DNA of 64,000 nt, taken from assembly GCF_009857605.1 (NCBI RefSeq), contig NZ_WWCT01000010.1, positions 1-64,000 on the forward strand, written 5' to 3'. The notes under the pieces were generated by a model. It was given only the letters and a program-made list of their open reading frames with translations. It was not told the origin of the DNA and did not search any database. Each line of letters opens with the position of its first letter. Within the stretch, counting starts at the first letter, position 1. The stretch is from Duganella levis (GTDB lineage Bacteria > Pseudomonadota > Gammaproteobacteria > Burkholderiales > Burkholderiaceae_D). Below, one piece after another: positions 30,604 to 38,667 of the stretch. The translations under genes were made by a program, and so were the position numbers.

Positions 30604-31593
30604 TTAGCGACTCAGCAGCCGTAGTAACTGCGCGCGCAGCGCGCGTGCGCCGTCGGCATCCAGCGGCGCGGCGCCGCCGTCGCGCGCGAACACGTAATGA
30701 TCGAATTGCTGTTGCCAGGCAGCACGCTGGGCCGGCGGCAGCTCGCGCAGCGTCATCAGTCCCAGCAGCAATGTGTTAAATGGCGTGTCCATCCAGTCCG
30801 GCGACTGCCGCCACCAGTAATTGAGCAGAATGTTAAACGGCGTCAGTCCTTCCACGTGGTGCCACCACATGCTGGGAATGAACAGGGCGTCGCCCGCCTC
30901 CAGCTCGGCCGACTGGGCCTGCGCCAGCGCTGCGGCAAAGCGCGGGTAGCGCGCCAGATCGGGCTGGTGCAGGTCGACCAGGCTGACCGACTGCCCGGCC
31001 GGCGTGAAGTCCAGCGGGCCGACGTACAGGTTGGCCAGCTGCTCGGGCGGGAACAGCGTGAAGCGGCGGCGGCCGGCCGCCACACAGGCCAGGTTGTCCG
31101 GCACGTCGTAGTGGGCCGGAATGCGGGTACGGTTGCCGATCCAGATACTGGCCAGCGGATCGCGCGCGCCGAAGTTGACATCGTTTTCAGCGCGCAGGCC
31201 GGGCAGGCAGGTGTCGATGCTGGTCGAGCCGACATACAGGGTGGGCGGCGCCGGATGGTCGAGGTGGGCGCGCAAGGCGTCCAGCACCTGGTCGAAGCGC
31301 ACCATCTGCGACTGGAAATTAAAGCCGCTCAGGTCGTCGTTGTAGAAGATCCGCCCGCCCGTCTCCGGCGGCGCGTGGCTGGCCAGCACGGTGGCGTCGC
31401 GGTAGAAGCGGCGCAGGTAGGCGTCGGCCGCCTGCGGCGAACGGCGTGCGGCGTGCACCAGCGGCCAGTCGGCCACCAGCCCGCGCAGCACCAGCGGCGC
31501 CGGCGAATGCAGGATCTCGTCCGGCAGCGGCTGGCTGGGGTCGGCGCGCAGCTGGCGGCTGCGCTGGCAATCTATTTCGGCAATCGGTTTCAT
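30604..31593 (-). CDS. cupin-like (Cupin_8/JmjC-type) protein linked to a TonB-dependent receptor
   Basis: A 329-residue cytoplasmic protein. PLVLRGLVADWPLVHAA is the family N-terminus. The iron-binding facial triad is visible as HxD in RIPAHYDVPDNLACVAAGRR and a later His in FIPSMWWHHVEGL; RFTLFPPEQLANLY and FNILLNYWWR are typical of the Cupin_8 group. Family members include 2-oxoglutarate- and Fe(II)-dependent hydroxylases, but those beside TIGR01782-type receptors in Caulobacter, Xanthomonas and Sphingomonas have no established reaction. It follows the 996-residue receptor by 75 bases, with a terminator hairpin between them. Confidence 0.85.
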   Translation of the reverse strand: MKPIAEIDCQRSRQLRADPSQPLPDEILHSPAPLVLRGLVADWPLVHAARRSPQAADAYLRRFYRDATVLASHAPPETGGRIFYNDDLSGFNFQSQMVRFDQVLDALRAHLDHPAPPTLYVGSTSIDTCLPGLRAENDVNFGARDPLASIWIGNRTRIPAHYDVPDNLACVAAGRRRFTLFPPEQLANLYVGPLDFTPAGQSVSLVDLHQPDLARYPRFAAALAQAQSAELEAGDALFIPSMWWHHVEGLTPFNILLNYWWRQSPDWMDTPFNTLLLGLMTLRELPPAQRAAWQQQFDHYVFARDGGAAPLDADGARALRAQLLRLLSR

Positions 31594-31616
31594 GCTGGAC
31601 GGGTTGGACTCTCATG

Positions 31617-31644
31617 AAAAAAGGCCGCCTGGACAACGGCGGCC
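31617..31644 (-). terminator. terminator-like hairpin between receptor and cupin-like gene
   Basis: GGCCGCC and GGCGGCC form a 7-bp GC stem with an 8-nt loop (31623-31644), followed on the minus strand by six T residues. It would lower expression of the cupin-like gene relative to the receptor. Confidence 0.75.
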
Positions 31645-31668
31645 TGTGGCACGGTCAGACGCTACCGA

Positions 31669-34659
31669 TCAGAACTTGTAGCGCGCGCCCAGCATGTAAC
31701 GCGGTCCGGCTTGCGTCACGTTCAGGGTCGAGGCGTCGGTGCGGCCGAACTGACGCTGGGTGGCGTTGGTCAGGTTGATCACCTCGGCCTGGAAGCTCAG
31801 CCGATCGTTGAAGTTGTAGCCCACGCTGACGTCGGTCTGGCCGTAGGTGTCAGTGTACACCGGCGCCGCGCGGCCGCCGCCATCCACCGTCGCCGCCAGG
31901 AACTTGTCACGCCAGTTGTAGGCCACCCGCACCGACCACTTGTTGTCTTCGTAGATGCCGACCAGGTTGGCCGAATTGCTGAGGCCGAGAATGGCGAACT
32001 GGTCGTTGGTGTTGGCGTTGTCGTACTTGGTTGGCGACGTCACATACGTGTAGTTGGCCTGAACCCCGAAACCGCTGCGGCCAAACATGTGCTGCACGTT
32101 GAGCTCGGCGCCCTTGACGGTGGCCGACTTCTGGTTGGCGTAGCTGGTCACCAGGAAGTTGGCCAGCGGATCGTTCGGCTGGCCGACAATGGTGCCGTTC
32201 AGGTTGCCGTCCGACTTGACGCCGGTCTTGGTCACGCCCGGCTGGCCGTCGAAGGTGTTGAGGATGTAGTTGCGCAGGCAGTTGGTGTCGGCCGCCGTGC
32301 AGCCCGAGGCGAGCGCGGCGTTGTAGTAGGCGCCGCCGATCGGCGTGTGCAGGTTGTACAGCGACTGCGAGGTGACGGTCTGGCCGGCGTAGTTGTCCAT
32401 CTTCTTGTGGAACAGCGCCAGCGACAGCACGCTTTGCTGATCGTAGTACCACTCCCACGACAGGTCCAGGTTCTTCGACTTGACCGGCTTCAGGGCCGGA
32501 TTGCCGACCGAGGCGGTGCCGCCGGTGAAGACGTTGGCGATGGTGCCCAGCGTCAGGCCGCCCTGCATCTGGTCATAGCGCGGCCGGCCGATGGTGCTGC
32601 CGGCGCTGGCGCGCAGCTTCATGTCGGGACGCAGGTCGAAGTCCAGATTCAGGCTCGGCAGCACATTGGTGTACGACGCGTCCTGGTCGCTGAAGGCGGC
32701 GCCGGCGAACTTGAGCGGCAATTCGTTCTGCGACTCCCACGAAATGCCGGTGCCCGGCAGGATCTGGGCGTGCGAAGTCACCTTGGTGCGTTCGACCCGT
32801 ACCCCGAGCGCCGAGTGGAACGGGATCGCGGTGTCCCAGTCGGTGCCGAAGGACAGGTAGCCGGAGCTGGTTTTTTCTTTCAGCTCGCGGTCGGTGTCGG
32901 CGGTGGCGAAATTCGGCAGGTAGCCGGCGGCGTTGCCCGTGACCTTGGCGGTCAGCGCGCGCAGCGTGGCGAAGTCGAAGGTGTACAGCGTGCCGAACAG
33001 CTGTGGCGCGTCATGCCCGCCCAGTTGCTGGAAATACGAGCCCAGCGGATTGGCCTGGAAGATGCTGGCCGGGTAGTCCGATGCCTTGGTGGCGCCGCCC
33101 CAGGTGTTGTTCTGCACGTTGGAATAGGTCGAGCGGTTGCTGGCGTCGGTGTAGCCGACGCCGAAATTGAGCTCGGACGCCTCCATCAGTTTCAGATTGC
33201 CCTTGGCCTGGGCCTGGCTGATGGTGGCTTTCTCCCAGCTGTTGTGGAACCACGAGCCGGCGGCCTGGATCGGCTGGTTCACCAGGTCGGCCGCCGGCAT
33301 GCTCAGCACCGGCAGTTCGTGGGTGAAGTCGATCTTGGTGTTGCCGCGGCTAAAGCTGGCGTTGGACAGGTTGTTCTCGCTGCCGAACGGGCTGTCGGCG
33401 CCGGACTCGGCGGTGGAGTGGTGGGCATCGAACTCGACGCGCAAGGTCGGCGTGGCTTTCCACACGGTGTTAAAGCCGATCGACTGGTTCTTGGTCTTGG
33501 TGGCGTAGTCGCCGCCCACCACCGAGATGTCCTGCGGCGTCTTGTAGGTTTCCTCGTAGGTCAGCGGCGATTGCACATGGCCGCCCGGCCAGCTGCTGGT
33601 CGAGGTCGGCGTCTGGCCGAACCACACGCTCAGCTCGTTACGCTTGGTCTGGATCTTCTGCTCCGAGTAGGTCAGGTCGAGCGTGGTGGTCAGCTCCTTG
33701 ACCGGGCGGAATTGCAGCACCAGCTGGCCGTTGGTGCGCTGCCGCTGGATGGCGTTGACGCTGTAGCCGAAGTTCTGCGGAATCGAGTACAGGTCGGTCG
33801 GGCCGGGACGGTTGGTGATGTTCTGCGAACCAGGCTGGCCTGGCTGCGGCAGCGTCACGCCGTCGGTGGTGGCCGAGCCCAGGTACGGGCCCTGGTAGCC
33901 GTTGGCCAGGCCGGCGCGGTTGAAGCCGGAATCGCGCTTCTGGTAGCTGGCGCTGACCGCCACGCCAAAGCGGCCGTCGGCGCTGGTGTTGCTGTAAATG
34001 CCCGATATTTCCGGCGTGACGCTGTCGCCCTTCAGCATGCCGGGCAGGTGGTCGTTGGAGCTGTCCTTGACGGCCTTGGCGCCGATGCTGGCGCGCATGC
34101 CCGGATTGTCCAGCGGGCGCGCGGTCATCACATTGATGGTGGCGCCGATGCCGCCGGTGGGGCTGTCGGCGCGGCCGGTCTTGTAGACCTGCAGCTGCGA
34201 GATCGCTTCCGACGCCAGGTTGGAGAAGTCGAACGAGCGGCCCGACAAGTCGCTCAGGTCGGTGGTCGGCATCTGGCGGCCGTTCAGCAGCACCAGGTTG
34301 AAGTCGGGGCCGAGGCCGCGCACGGTGACCTTCTGCCCTTCGCCGTTGCTGCGGTCGATGGACACGCCGGAAATCCGTTGCAGCGATTCGGCCAGGTTGG
34401 TGTCGGGGAATTTGCCGATGTCATCGGCGACGATGCCGTCGACGATGCCGTCGGAATTGCGCTTCATGTTCAGCGTCGATTGCATGCTGGCGCGGATGCC
34501 GGTCACCACCACCGTCGGCGCGCTGGTGGTGCTGTCGGTGGGGTTGGCGGCATCCTGCGCCTGGGCGACCGACAAGGTGGCGCAGGCGCCGGCGACTGCC
34601 ATGGCGATCAGGCGGCGGCGGGCCGGCACCCTTGAAAACGTTTTCAAAGTACGTTGCAT
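31669..34659 (-). CDS. TonB-dependent receptor of the TIGR01782 type (996 residues), probably carbohydrate-related
   Basis: A twin-arginine-rich signal segment (RRRLIAMAVAGACATLSVAQ), then a plug with VVVTGIRASMQSTLNMKRNS, IGKFPDTNLAESLQRISGVS, VTVRGLGPDFNLVLLNGRQM and LQVYKTGRADSPTGGIGATI, all TIGR01782 hallmarks. The barrel ends RYMLGARYKF. Characterised members (for example MalA and NagA of Caulobacter) take up oligosaccharides and are controlled by LacI-type repressors. Two LacI-type operators, one inside the promoter and one overlapping codons 5-10, fit this. AAGGAG precedes the ATG. Divergent from a ROK regulator. Confidence 0.92.
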   Translation of the reverse strand: MQRTLKTFSRVPARRRLIAMAVAGACATLSVAQAQDAANPTDSTTSAPTVVVTGIRASMQSTLNMKRNSDGIVDGIVADDIGKFPDTNLAESLQRISGVSIDRSNGEGQKVTVRGLGPDFNLVLLNGRQMPTTDLSDLSGRSFDFSNLASEAISQLQVYKTGRADSPTGGIGATINVMTARPLDNPGMRASIGAKAVKDSSNDHLPGMLKGDSVTPEISGIYSNTSADGRFGVAVSASYQKRDSGFNRAGLANGYQGPYLGSATTDGVTLPQPGQPGSQNITNRPGPTDLYSIPQNFGYSVNAIQRQRTNGQLVLQFRPVKELTTTLDLTYSEQKIQTKRNELSVWFGQTPTSTSSWPGGHVQSPLTYEETYKTPQDISVVGGDYATKTKNQSIGFNTVWKATPTLRVEFDAHHSTAESGADSPFGSENNLSNASFSRGNTKIDFTHELPVLSMPAADLVNQPIQAAGSWFHNSWEKATISQAQAKGNLKLMEASELNFGVGYTDASNRSTYSNVQNNTWGGATKASDYPASIFQANPLGSYFQQLGGHDAPQLFGTLYTFDFATLRALTAKVTGNAAGYLPNFATADTDRELKEKTSSGYLSFGTDWDTAIPFHSALGVRVERTKVTSHAQILPGTGISWESQNELPLKFAGAAFSDQDASYTNVLPSLNLDFDLRPDMKLRASAGSTIGRPRYDQMQGGLTLGTIANVFTGGTASVGNPALKPVKSKNLDLSWEWYYDQQSVLSLALFHKKMDNYAGQTVTSQSLYNLHTPIGGAYYNAALASGCTAADTNCLRNYILNTFDGQPGVTKTGVKSDGNLNGTIVGQPNDPLANFLVTSYANQKSATVKGAELNVQHMFGRSGFGVQANYTYVTSPTKYDNANTNDQFAILGLSNSANLVGIYEDNKWSVRVAYNWRDKFLAATVDGGGRAAPVYTDTYGQTDVSVGYNFNDRLSFQAEVINLTNATQRQFGRTDASTLNVTQAGPRYMLGARYKF
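34632..34647. promoter_or_regulatory. LacI-type operator O2 inside the start of the receptor gene
   Basis: TTGAAAACGTTTTCAA is a perfect 16-bp palindrome centred on CG, matching the LacI/GalR-family pattern TGnAAnCGnTTnCA at every defined position. It covers codons 5-10 of the 996-residue receptor. Confidence 0.7.
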
Positions 34660-34751
34660 TTTGTCTCCTTATTTATGATTTATGCCGGGGGCGCAACATC
34701 GACCGGCACGCACCTGAATTAGTTCATTGATGTGACAAATTCGGCAACTTA

Positions 34752-34780
34752 AGAATAGGAGAAACGCTTCCATTCGTCAA
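34752..34780 (-). promoter_or_regulatory. sigma70 promoter of the 996-residue receptor with LacI-type operator O1 in the spacer
   Basis: On the minus strand TTGACG (34775-34780), a 17-base spacer and TATTCT (34752-34757). The spacer reads TGGAAGCGTTTCTCC over 15 of its 17 bases (34758-34772), a LacI-family operator with two mismatches to TGnAAnCGnTTnCA. A repressor bound here would block RNA polymerase directly. Confidence 0.75.
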
Positions 34781-34807
34781 TTGATGCGCTTCATCGTGGC
34801 GGTTTTT

Positions 34808-34825
34808 CGCCGTTACGTAACGGCG
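34808..34825. promoter_or_regulatory. 18-bp perfect palindrome in the receptor/ROK divergent region
   Basis: CGCCGTTAC-GTAACGGCG, no spacer. It lies 71-88 bases upstream of the ROK gene and 28 bases upstream of the receptor -35. A candidate site for the ROK regulator; no direct evidence. Confidence 0.5.
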
Positions 34826-34895
34826 TAATGTTGTAATAATGTGCTAACGGCATGCACGGTGTATCATCGCTCGACATTCCCTTGGAACAGGACCC

Positions 34896-36107
34896 ATGAT
34901 CGTCGCCGGTGACCAGCAATTACTGAAACAAATCAATCGCATGGCCCTGGTGCGCCAGCTGTGCAGCGAGCCCGGCATGTCGCGCGCCGGGCTGTCGGAA
35001 ACCGTGGGCCTGACCAAATCCACCGTCAGCCTGCTGGTGCGGGAATTGATGGACGAAGGCTGGCTGACCGAGAGCGCGTTGCGCGCCACCGGCGCCCTGG
35101 GACGGCGCGCCACCCCGCTGCACCTGGACGGTGAACGGCTGGCCCTGCTGGGCGCCGACCTCGGGATTGGCACGGTGCGCATCGTCGCCACCAATCTGCT
35201 GGGCGAGGTGCTGGCCGAGCGCGAACTGCCCTATGCCGACGCGGCCGATGCCGCCGCCTGCATTGCCCAGACCGCGCATGCGCTGATCCAGCTGAGCACC
35301 AGCGCCGAGCTGGCAGGACGCACCATGCTGGGTGTCGGCGTCGGCCTTCACGGCGCGGTGGACGACGCCACCGGCCTGCTGCACATCGCGCCCCACCTGG
35401 GCTGGCGCAATATCGATGTGACCGGCCTGCTGCGTGCCGGACTGGCCGGCTCGGCGCTGGCGGCGCTGCCGCTGTTCGCCCAGAATGAAGCGAATGTGGC
35501 GGCGCTGGCCGAAGTGGAATTCTCCGGCCAGCACGGCGCCGATCCGCTGATCTATGTAAGTATTGGTTACGGCGTGGGCGCCGGCATCATCGTCAACGGC
35601 CGCCTGCTGACCGGCCTGTATGGCTTCGCCGGCGAGGTCGGCCACACCATCCTGCAACAGGGCGGACCGCCCTGCTCCTGCGGCCGGCGCGGCTGTGCCG
35701 ATGCGCTGATCGGCCTGCAAGCCATGCTGGACACCGTGTACGGCAAGCAAGCGCCATCGACAATGGAACAGCTGCAACAACTATTCACTGCCGCCGACGC
35801 CGGCGACGGCCCGGCGCTGCAAGCGGTGGAAGCCGCCGGCCGCCATCTGGGCGTGCTGCTGAACAATCTGTGGGTGGCGTTCGATCCGATGTGCATCGTG
35901 CTGGGCGGCGCCGCGCTGCGGCTGGGCGACCACCTGGTCACGCCGGCGCGGCAGGTGCTGCACGATTACGCCAGCGCCACCTCGCTGACGGCGCCGGTGA
36001 TCCGCACGCCGCAGTTTGGCGCCAACACCATCGCCATCGGCGGCGCCGCCATGGCGCGCCACTACCTGATGCGTCCATTCGCCGAGCACGGCCTCGGCAC
36101 CGCCTGA
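34896..36107 (+). CDS. ROK-family transcriptional regulator
   Basis: A 403-residue protein. N-terminal winged helix-turn-helix (residues about 10-75: LLKQINRMALVRQLCSEPGM, RAGLSETVGLTKSTVSLLVR) joined to a ROK kinase-like domain (LGADLGIGTVRIVATNLLGE, LIYVSIGYGVGAGIIVNG, GEVGHTILQQGG). The zinc-binding motif GGPPCSCGRRGCADAL is intact. ROK repressors such as NagC, Mlc and XylR bind sugars or sugar phosphates. The position, divergent from a carbohydrate-type receptor, suggests it controls that gene. It is the only plus-strand gene in the 20-42 kb stretch. Confidence 0.92.
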   Translation: MIVAGDQQLLKQINRMALVRQLCSEPGMSRAGLSETVGLTKSTVSLLVRELMDEGWLTESALRATGALGRRATPLHLDGERLALLGADLGIGTVRIVATNLLGEVLAERELPYADAADAAACIAQTAHALIQLSTSAELAGRTMLGVGVGLHGAVDDATGLLHIAPHLGWRNIDVTGLLRAGLAGSALAALPLFAQNEANVAALAEVEFSGQHGADPLIYVSIGYGVGAGIIVNGRLLTGLYGFAGEVGHTILQQGGPPCSCGRRGCADALIGLQAMLDTVYGKQAPSTMEQLQQLFTAADAGDGPALQAVEAAGRHLGVLLNNLWVAFDPMCIVLGGAALRLGDHLVTPARQVLHDYASATSLTAPVIRTPQFGANTIAIGGAAMARHYLMRPFAEHGLGTA

Positions 36108-36120
36108 GTTCCCTGCCCTG

Positions 36121-36834
36121 TCAGTCCATGCCGCTTTTGCCGGTGGCCCAATAAGCCTTGCTGTGCCGCTGTGCGGCCGGGCCGGGCTGGCGCCGCAGCA
36201 AACGCGTCAGGTGCTGGATGGTGCTGGCTTTGCCCGTCAACACAATCGCGGCCGAAGGCTGCCCCGCCAGCATCGCCAGCAGAAGATTCCCCAGCTCGGC
36301 GATGTGCGCGTCGTCGCCATGGCGCGCGCACACTTGCGCATGCTGCAGGCCCAGCATGGCCAGCACTTCGGCGCTGTCCGCCGGTGCGTTCATCTCCAAC
36401 AATATCTGCGCTGGTGACAGCGCCGCCGCCAGGCCGGCCGAGGTCTCATCGCCAACGAAAATCAGCGCTGGTTGCGGCTCGGCCAGGCGCACCGATTTGC
36501 GCGGGCCAAACACCACGCAACTGTCGCCCTGGCGCAGCGTGCGCGCCCATTGCGTGCCGGGACCGTCTGCATGCAGGTAAATCAGGATGCGCAGGCGGCC
36601 GGCCTCGGCATCCCAGTCCAGCGGCGTATAGGTGCGCTGCACCCAGCCGCCCAGCTGGATCTGAATCTTGTCGCCGGCGTGCCACGCCGCATTGCGCAGG
36701 GCGTCGCCACCGAGCGTGACCAGGCGATACGGTCCGAGGTTCTCGATCTCCAGCACGCGCGCGGGGCGGGTGAAGAGTTTTTGTACTGCCGATTCAAACA
36801 GGCCGGCGCGCCTGGTGGGGAAGGTGTTGTCCAT
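36121..36834 (-). CDS. siderophore-interacting protein (FAD/NAD(P)H ferric-siderophore reductase family)
   Basis: A 237-residue flavoprotein. FAD-binding barrel with [22 protein letters not shown] (the RxY(T/S)-type FAD motif) and [20 protein letters not shown], then the Rossmann-like half ([20 protein letters not shown]) and a short C-terminus ending [14 protein letters not shown]. Family members reduce ferric siderophores in the cytoplasm. No Fur box was seen upstream, unlike the siderophore receptor at the other end of the window. It ends 13 bases from the convergent ROK gene and starts 43 bases after the rpsJ terminator. Confidence 0.87.
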   Translation of the reverse strand: MDNTFPTRRAGLFESAVQKLFTRPARVLEIENLGPYRLVTLGGDALRNAAWHAGDKIQIQLGGWVQRTYTPLDWDAEAGRLRILIYLHADGPGTQWARTLRQGDSCVVFGPRKSVRLAEPQPALIFVGDETSAGLAAALSPAQILLEMNAPADSAEVLAMLGLQHAQVCARHGDDAHIAELGNLLLAMLAGQPSAAIVLTGKASTIQHLTRLLRRQPGPAAQRHSKAYWATGKSGMD

Positions 36835-36876
36835 GCCAATGCAGACGGGACAAGCGCGCCGATATTTTGTGCAGAC

Positions 36877-36914
36877 AAAAAAATGGGGCCGGACGTTTGC
36901 ACGTCCGGCCCCAT
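36877..36914 (-). terminator. strong intrinsic terminator after rpsJ
   Basis: ATGGGGCCGGACGT and ACGTCCGGCCCCAT form a perfect 14-bp stem with loop TTGC (36883-36914), followed on the minus strand by seven T residues. It ends the str operon after rpsJ, confirming that rpsJ is not transcribed into rplC here. Confidence 0.95.
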
Positions 36915-36960
36915 CATCAGCTGGCAGTGGCGCTATGCAGCGCCGCCGGCTTCAATACGA

Positions 36961-37278
36961 TTATTGCAGTTTGATTTCGACATCAACGCCAGCTGGCAGG
37001 TCCAGCTTCATCAGTGCGTCAACGGTCTTGTCGGTTGGGTCGACGATGTCCATCAGGCGCTGGTGGGTACGGATCTCGAACTGGTCGCGCGAGGTCTTGT
37101 TGACGTGTGGCGAACGCAGAACGTCGAAACGTTGAATGCGGGTTGGCAGTGGGACTGGGCCTTTGACAACGGCGCCGGTGCGCTTAGCGGTGTCAACGAT
37201 TTCCAGTGCGGACTGGTCGATCAGCTTGTAGTCGAAAGCTTTCAGACGGATACGGATTTTTTGGTTTGGTGCGGACAT
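36961..37278 (-). CDS. rpsJ: 30S ribosomal protein S10 (NusE), separated from rplC
   Basis: A 105-residue protein: [60 protein letters not shown]. It is both a 30S head protein and the NusE antitermination factor. In most Betaproteobacteria it leads directly into rplC; here it is the last gene of the str operon, closed by a terminator. Confidence 0.98.
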   Translation of the reverse strand: MSAPNQKIRIRLKAFDYKLIDQSALEIVDTAKRTGAVVKGPVPLPTRIQRFDVLRSPHVNKTSRDQFEIRTHQRLMDIVDPTDKTVDALMKLDLPAGVDVEIKLQ

Positions 37279-37349
37279 GATAATTCCTCAAAAGAGCGAA
37301 CTGGCAACTTTGTAGCGCCAGCAATTTTAAAAAGAACGAAGTTTCATAC

Positions 37350-37388
37350 AACTGGGCCGATATGGTATCACACCCTATCGGCCCAGTT
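37350..37388 (-). other. long inverted repeat in the tuf-rpsJ intergenic region
   Basis: AACTGGGCCGATA and TATCGGCCCAGTT form a perfect 13-bp stem with a 13-nt loop, 18 bases past the tuf stop codon. No T-tract follows, so it is more likely an RNA processing or stabilising structure than a terminator. Confidence 0.5.
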
Positions 37389-37405
37389 TCAATCCAGCCT
37401 AAAAA

Positions 37406-38596
37406 TTAGGCCAGGATTTTTGCAACAACGCCAGCGCCGACGGTACGGCCGCCTTCGCGGATTGCGAAGCGCAGACCTTCTTCCATCGCGATCGGGTTGA
37501 TCAGCTTGACGGTGATCGACACGTTATCGCCTGGCATAACCATTTCTTTGTCCTGTGGCAGTTCGATCGAACCGGTCACGTCAGTCGTACGGAAGTAGAA
37601 CTGTGGACGATAGTTGTTGAAGAACGGAGTGTGACGACCGCCTTCGTCTTTCGACAGCACGTAGATCTCGCCGGTGAAGTGGTTGTGGGGCTTGATCGAG
37701 CCTGGTTTTGCCAGAACTTGACCACGTTGCACGTCTTCACGCTTGGTGCCGCGCAGCAGCAGACCAACGTTGTCGCCGGCTTGACCTTGGTCCAGCAGTT
37801 TGCGGAACATTTCCACGCCGGTGCAGGTGGTTTTGACGGTGTCAACGATACCGACGATTTCGATCTCTTCGCCGACTTTGATGATACCGCGCTCAACACG
37901 ACCGGTTACCACGGTGCCGCGACCCGAGATCGAGAACACGTCTTCCACTGGCATCAGGAAGGCGCCGTCCACTGCGCGCTCTGGCGTAGGGATGTAGCTG
38001 TCCAGTGCATCGGCCAGGGCCATGATGGCTTGCTCGCCCAGCGGACCGGTGTCGCCGTCCAGTGCTTTACGTGCCGAACCTTTGATGATTGGCAGGTCGT
38101 CGCCTGGGAACTCGTATTTCGAAAGCAACTCACGCACTTCCATTTCAACCAGTTCCAGCAGCTCTTCGTCATCCACCAGATCGCATTTGTTCAGGAACAC
38201 GACGATGTATGGCACGCCAACTTGGCGGGCCAGCAGGATGTGCTCGCGGGTCTGTGGCATTGGGCCGTCAGCTGCGGAGCAAACCAGGATCGCGCCGTCC
38301 ATCTGCGCTGCACCGGTAATCATGTTTTTGATGTAGTCGGCGTGGCCTGGGCAGTCAACGTGAGCGTAGTGACGTGCGGCGGTTTCGTACTCAACGTGAG
38401 CGGTGTTAATGGTAATACCGCGTGCTTTTTCTTCTGGAGCAGCATCGATCTGGTCGTAAGCTTTGGCTTCGCCGCCGAATTTCTTCGACAGAACGGTAGC
38501 GATTGCTGCGGTCAGGGTGGTTTTGCCGTGGTCGACGTGACCGATGGTGCCTACGTTGACGTGCGGTTTAGTCCGCTCGAACTTTTCTTTTGCCAT
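37406..38596 (-). CDS. tuf: elongation factor Tu
   Basis: A 396-residue GTPase of exact family length: [20 protein letters not shown] (P loop), [20 protein letters not shown] (G3), [20 protein letters not shown] (G4), then the two beta-barrel domains ending [13 protein letters not shown]. Delivers aminoacyl-tRNA to the A site. The frame is intact. A second tuf copy may lie elsewhere; the window cannot show it. Confidence 0.98.
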   Translation of the reverse strand: MAKEKFERTKPHVNVGTIGHVDHGKTTLTAAIATVLSKKFGGEAKAYDQIDAAPEEKARGITINTAHVEYETAARHYAHVDCPGHADYIKNMITGAAQMDGAILVCSAADGPMPQTREHILLARQVGVPYIVVFLNKCDLVDDEELLELVEMEVRELLSKYEFPGDDLPIIKGSARKALDGDTGPLGEQAIMALADALDSYIPTPERAVDGAFLMPVEDVFSISGRGTVVTGRVERGIIKVGEEIEIVGIVDTVKTTCTGVEMFRKLLDQGQAGDNVGLLLRGTKREDVQRGQVLAKPGSIKPHNHFTGEIYVLSKDEGGRHTPFFNNYRPQFYFRTTDVTGSIELPQDKEMVMPGDNVSITVKLINPIAMEEGLRFAIREGGRTVGAGVVAKILA

Positions 38597-38629
38597 TTTG
38601 ATTCTTCCTCAGAACAAAGTTTTAAATGT

Positions 38630-38654
38630 GCGGCCGGATGATCTACCCGGCCGC
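38630..38654 (-). other. hairpin in the fusA-tuf intergenic region
   Basis: GCGGCCGG and CCGGCCGC form a perfect 8-bp GC stem with a 9-nt loop, in the 71 bases between fusA and tuf, without a T-tract. Possibly an mRNA processing or attenuation element for tuf. Confidence 0.4.
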
Positions 38655-38667
38655 AAAAATTACAGAA

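Noticed and set aside
34632..34647. O2 palindrome assigned as the ROK binding site
   Set aside because: Its centre and arms fit LacI/GalR proteins; the separate 18-bp palindrome is the better ROK candidate.
36835..36876. Fur box or clear promoter for the siderophore-interacting protein gene
   Set aside because: No match to the 7-1-7 pattern and no convincing -10/-35 pair.
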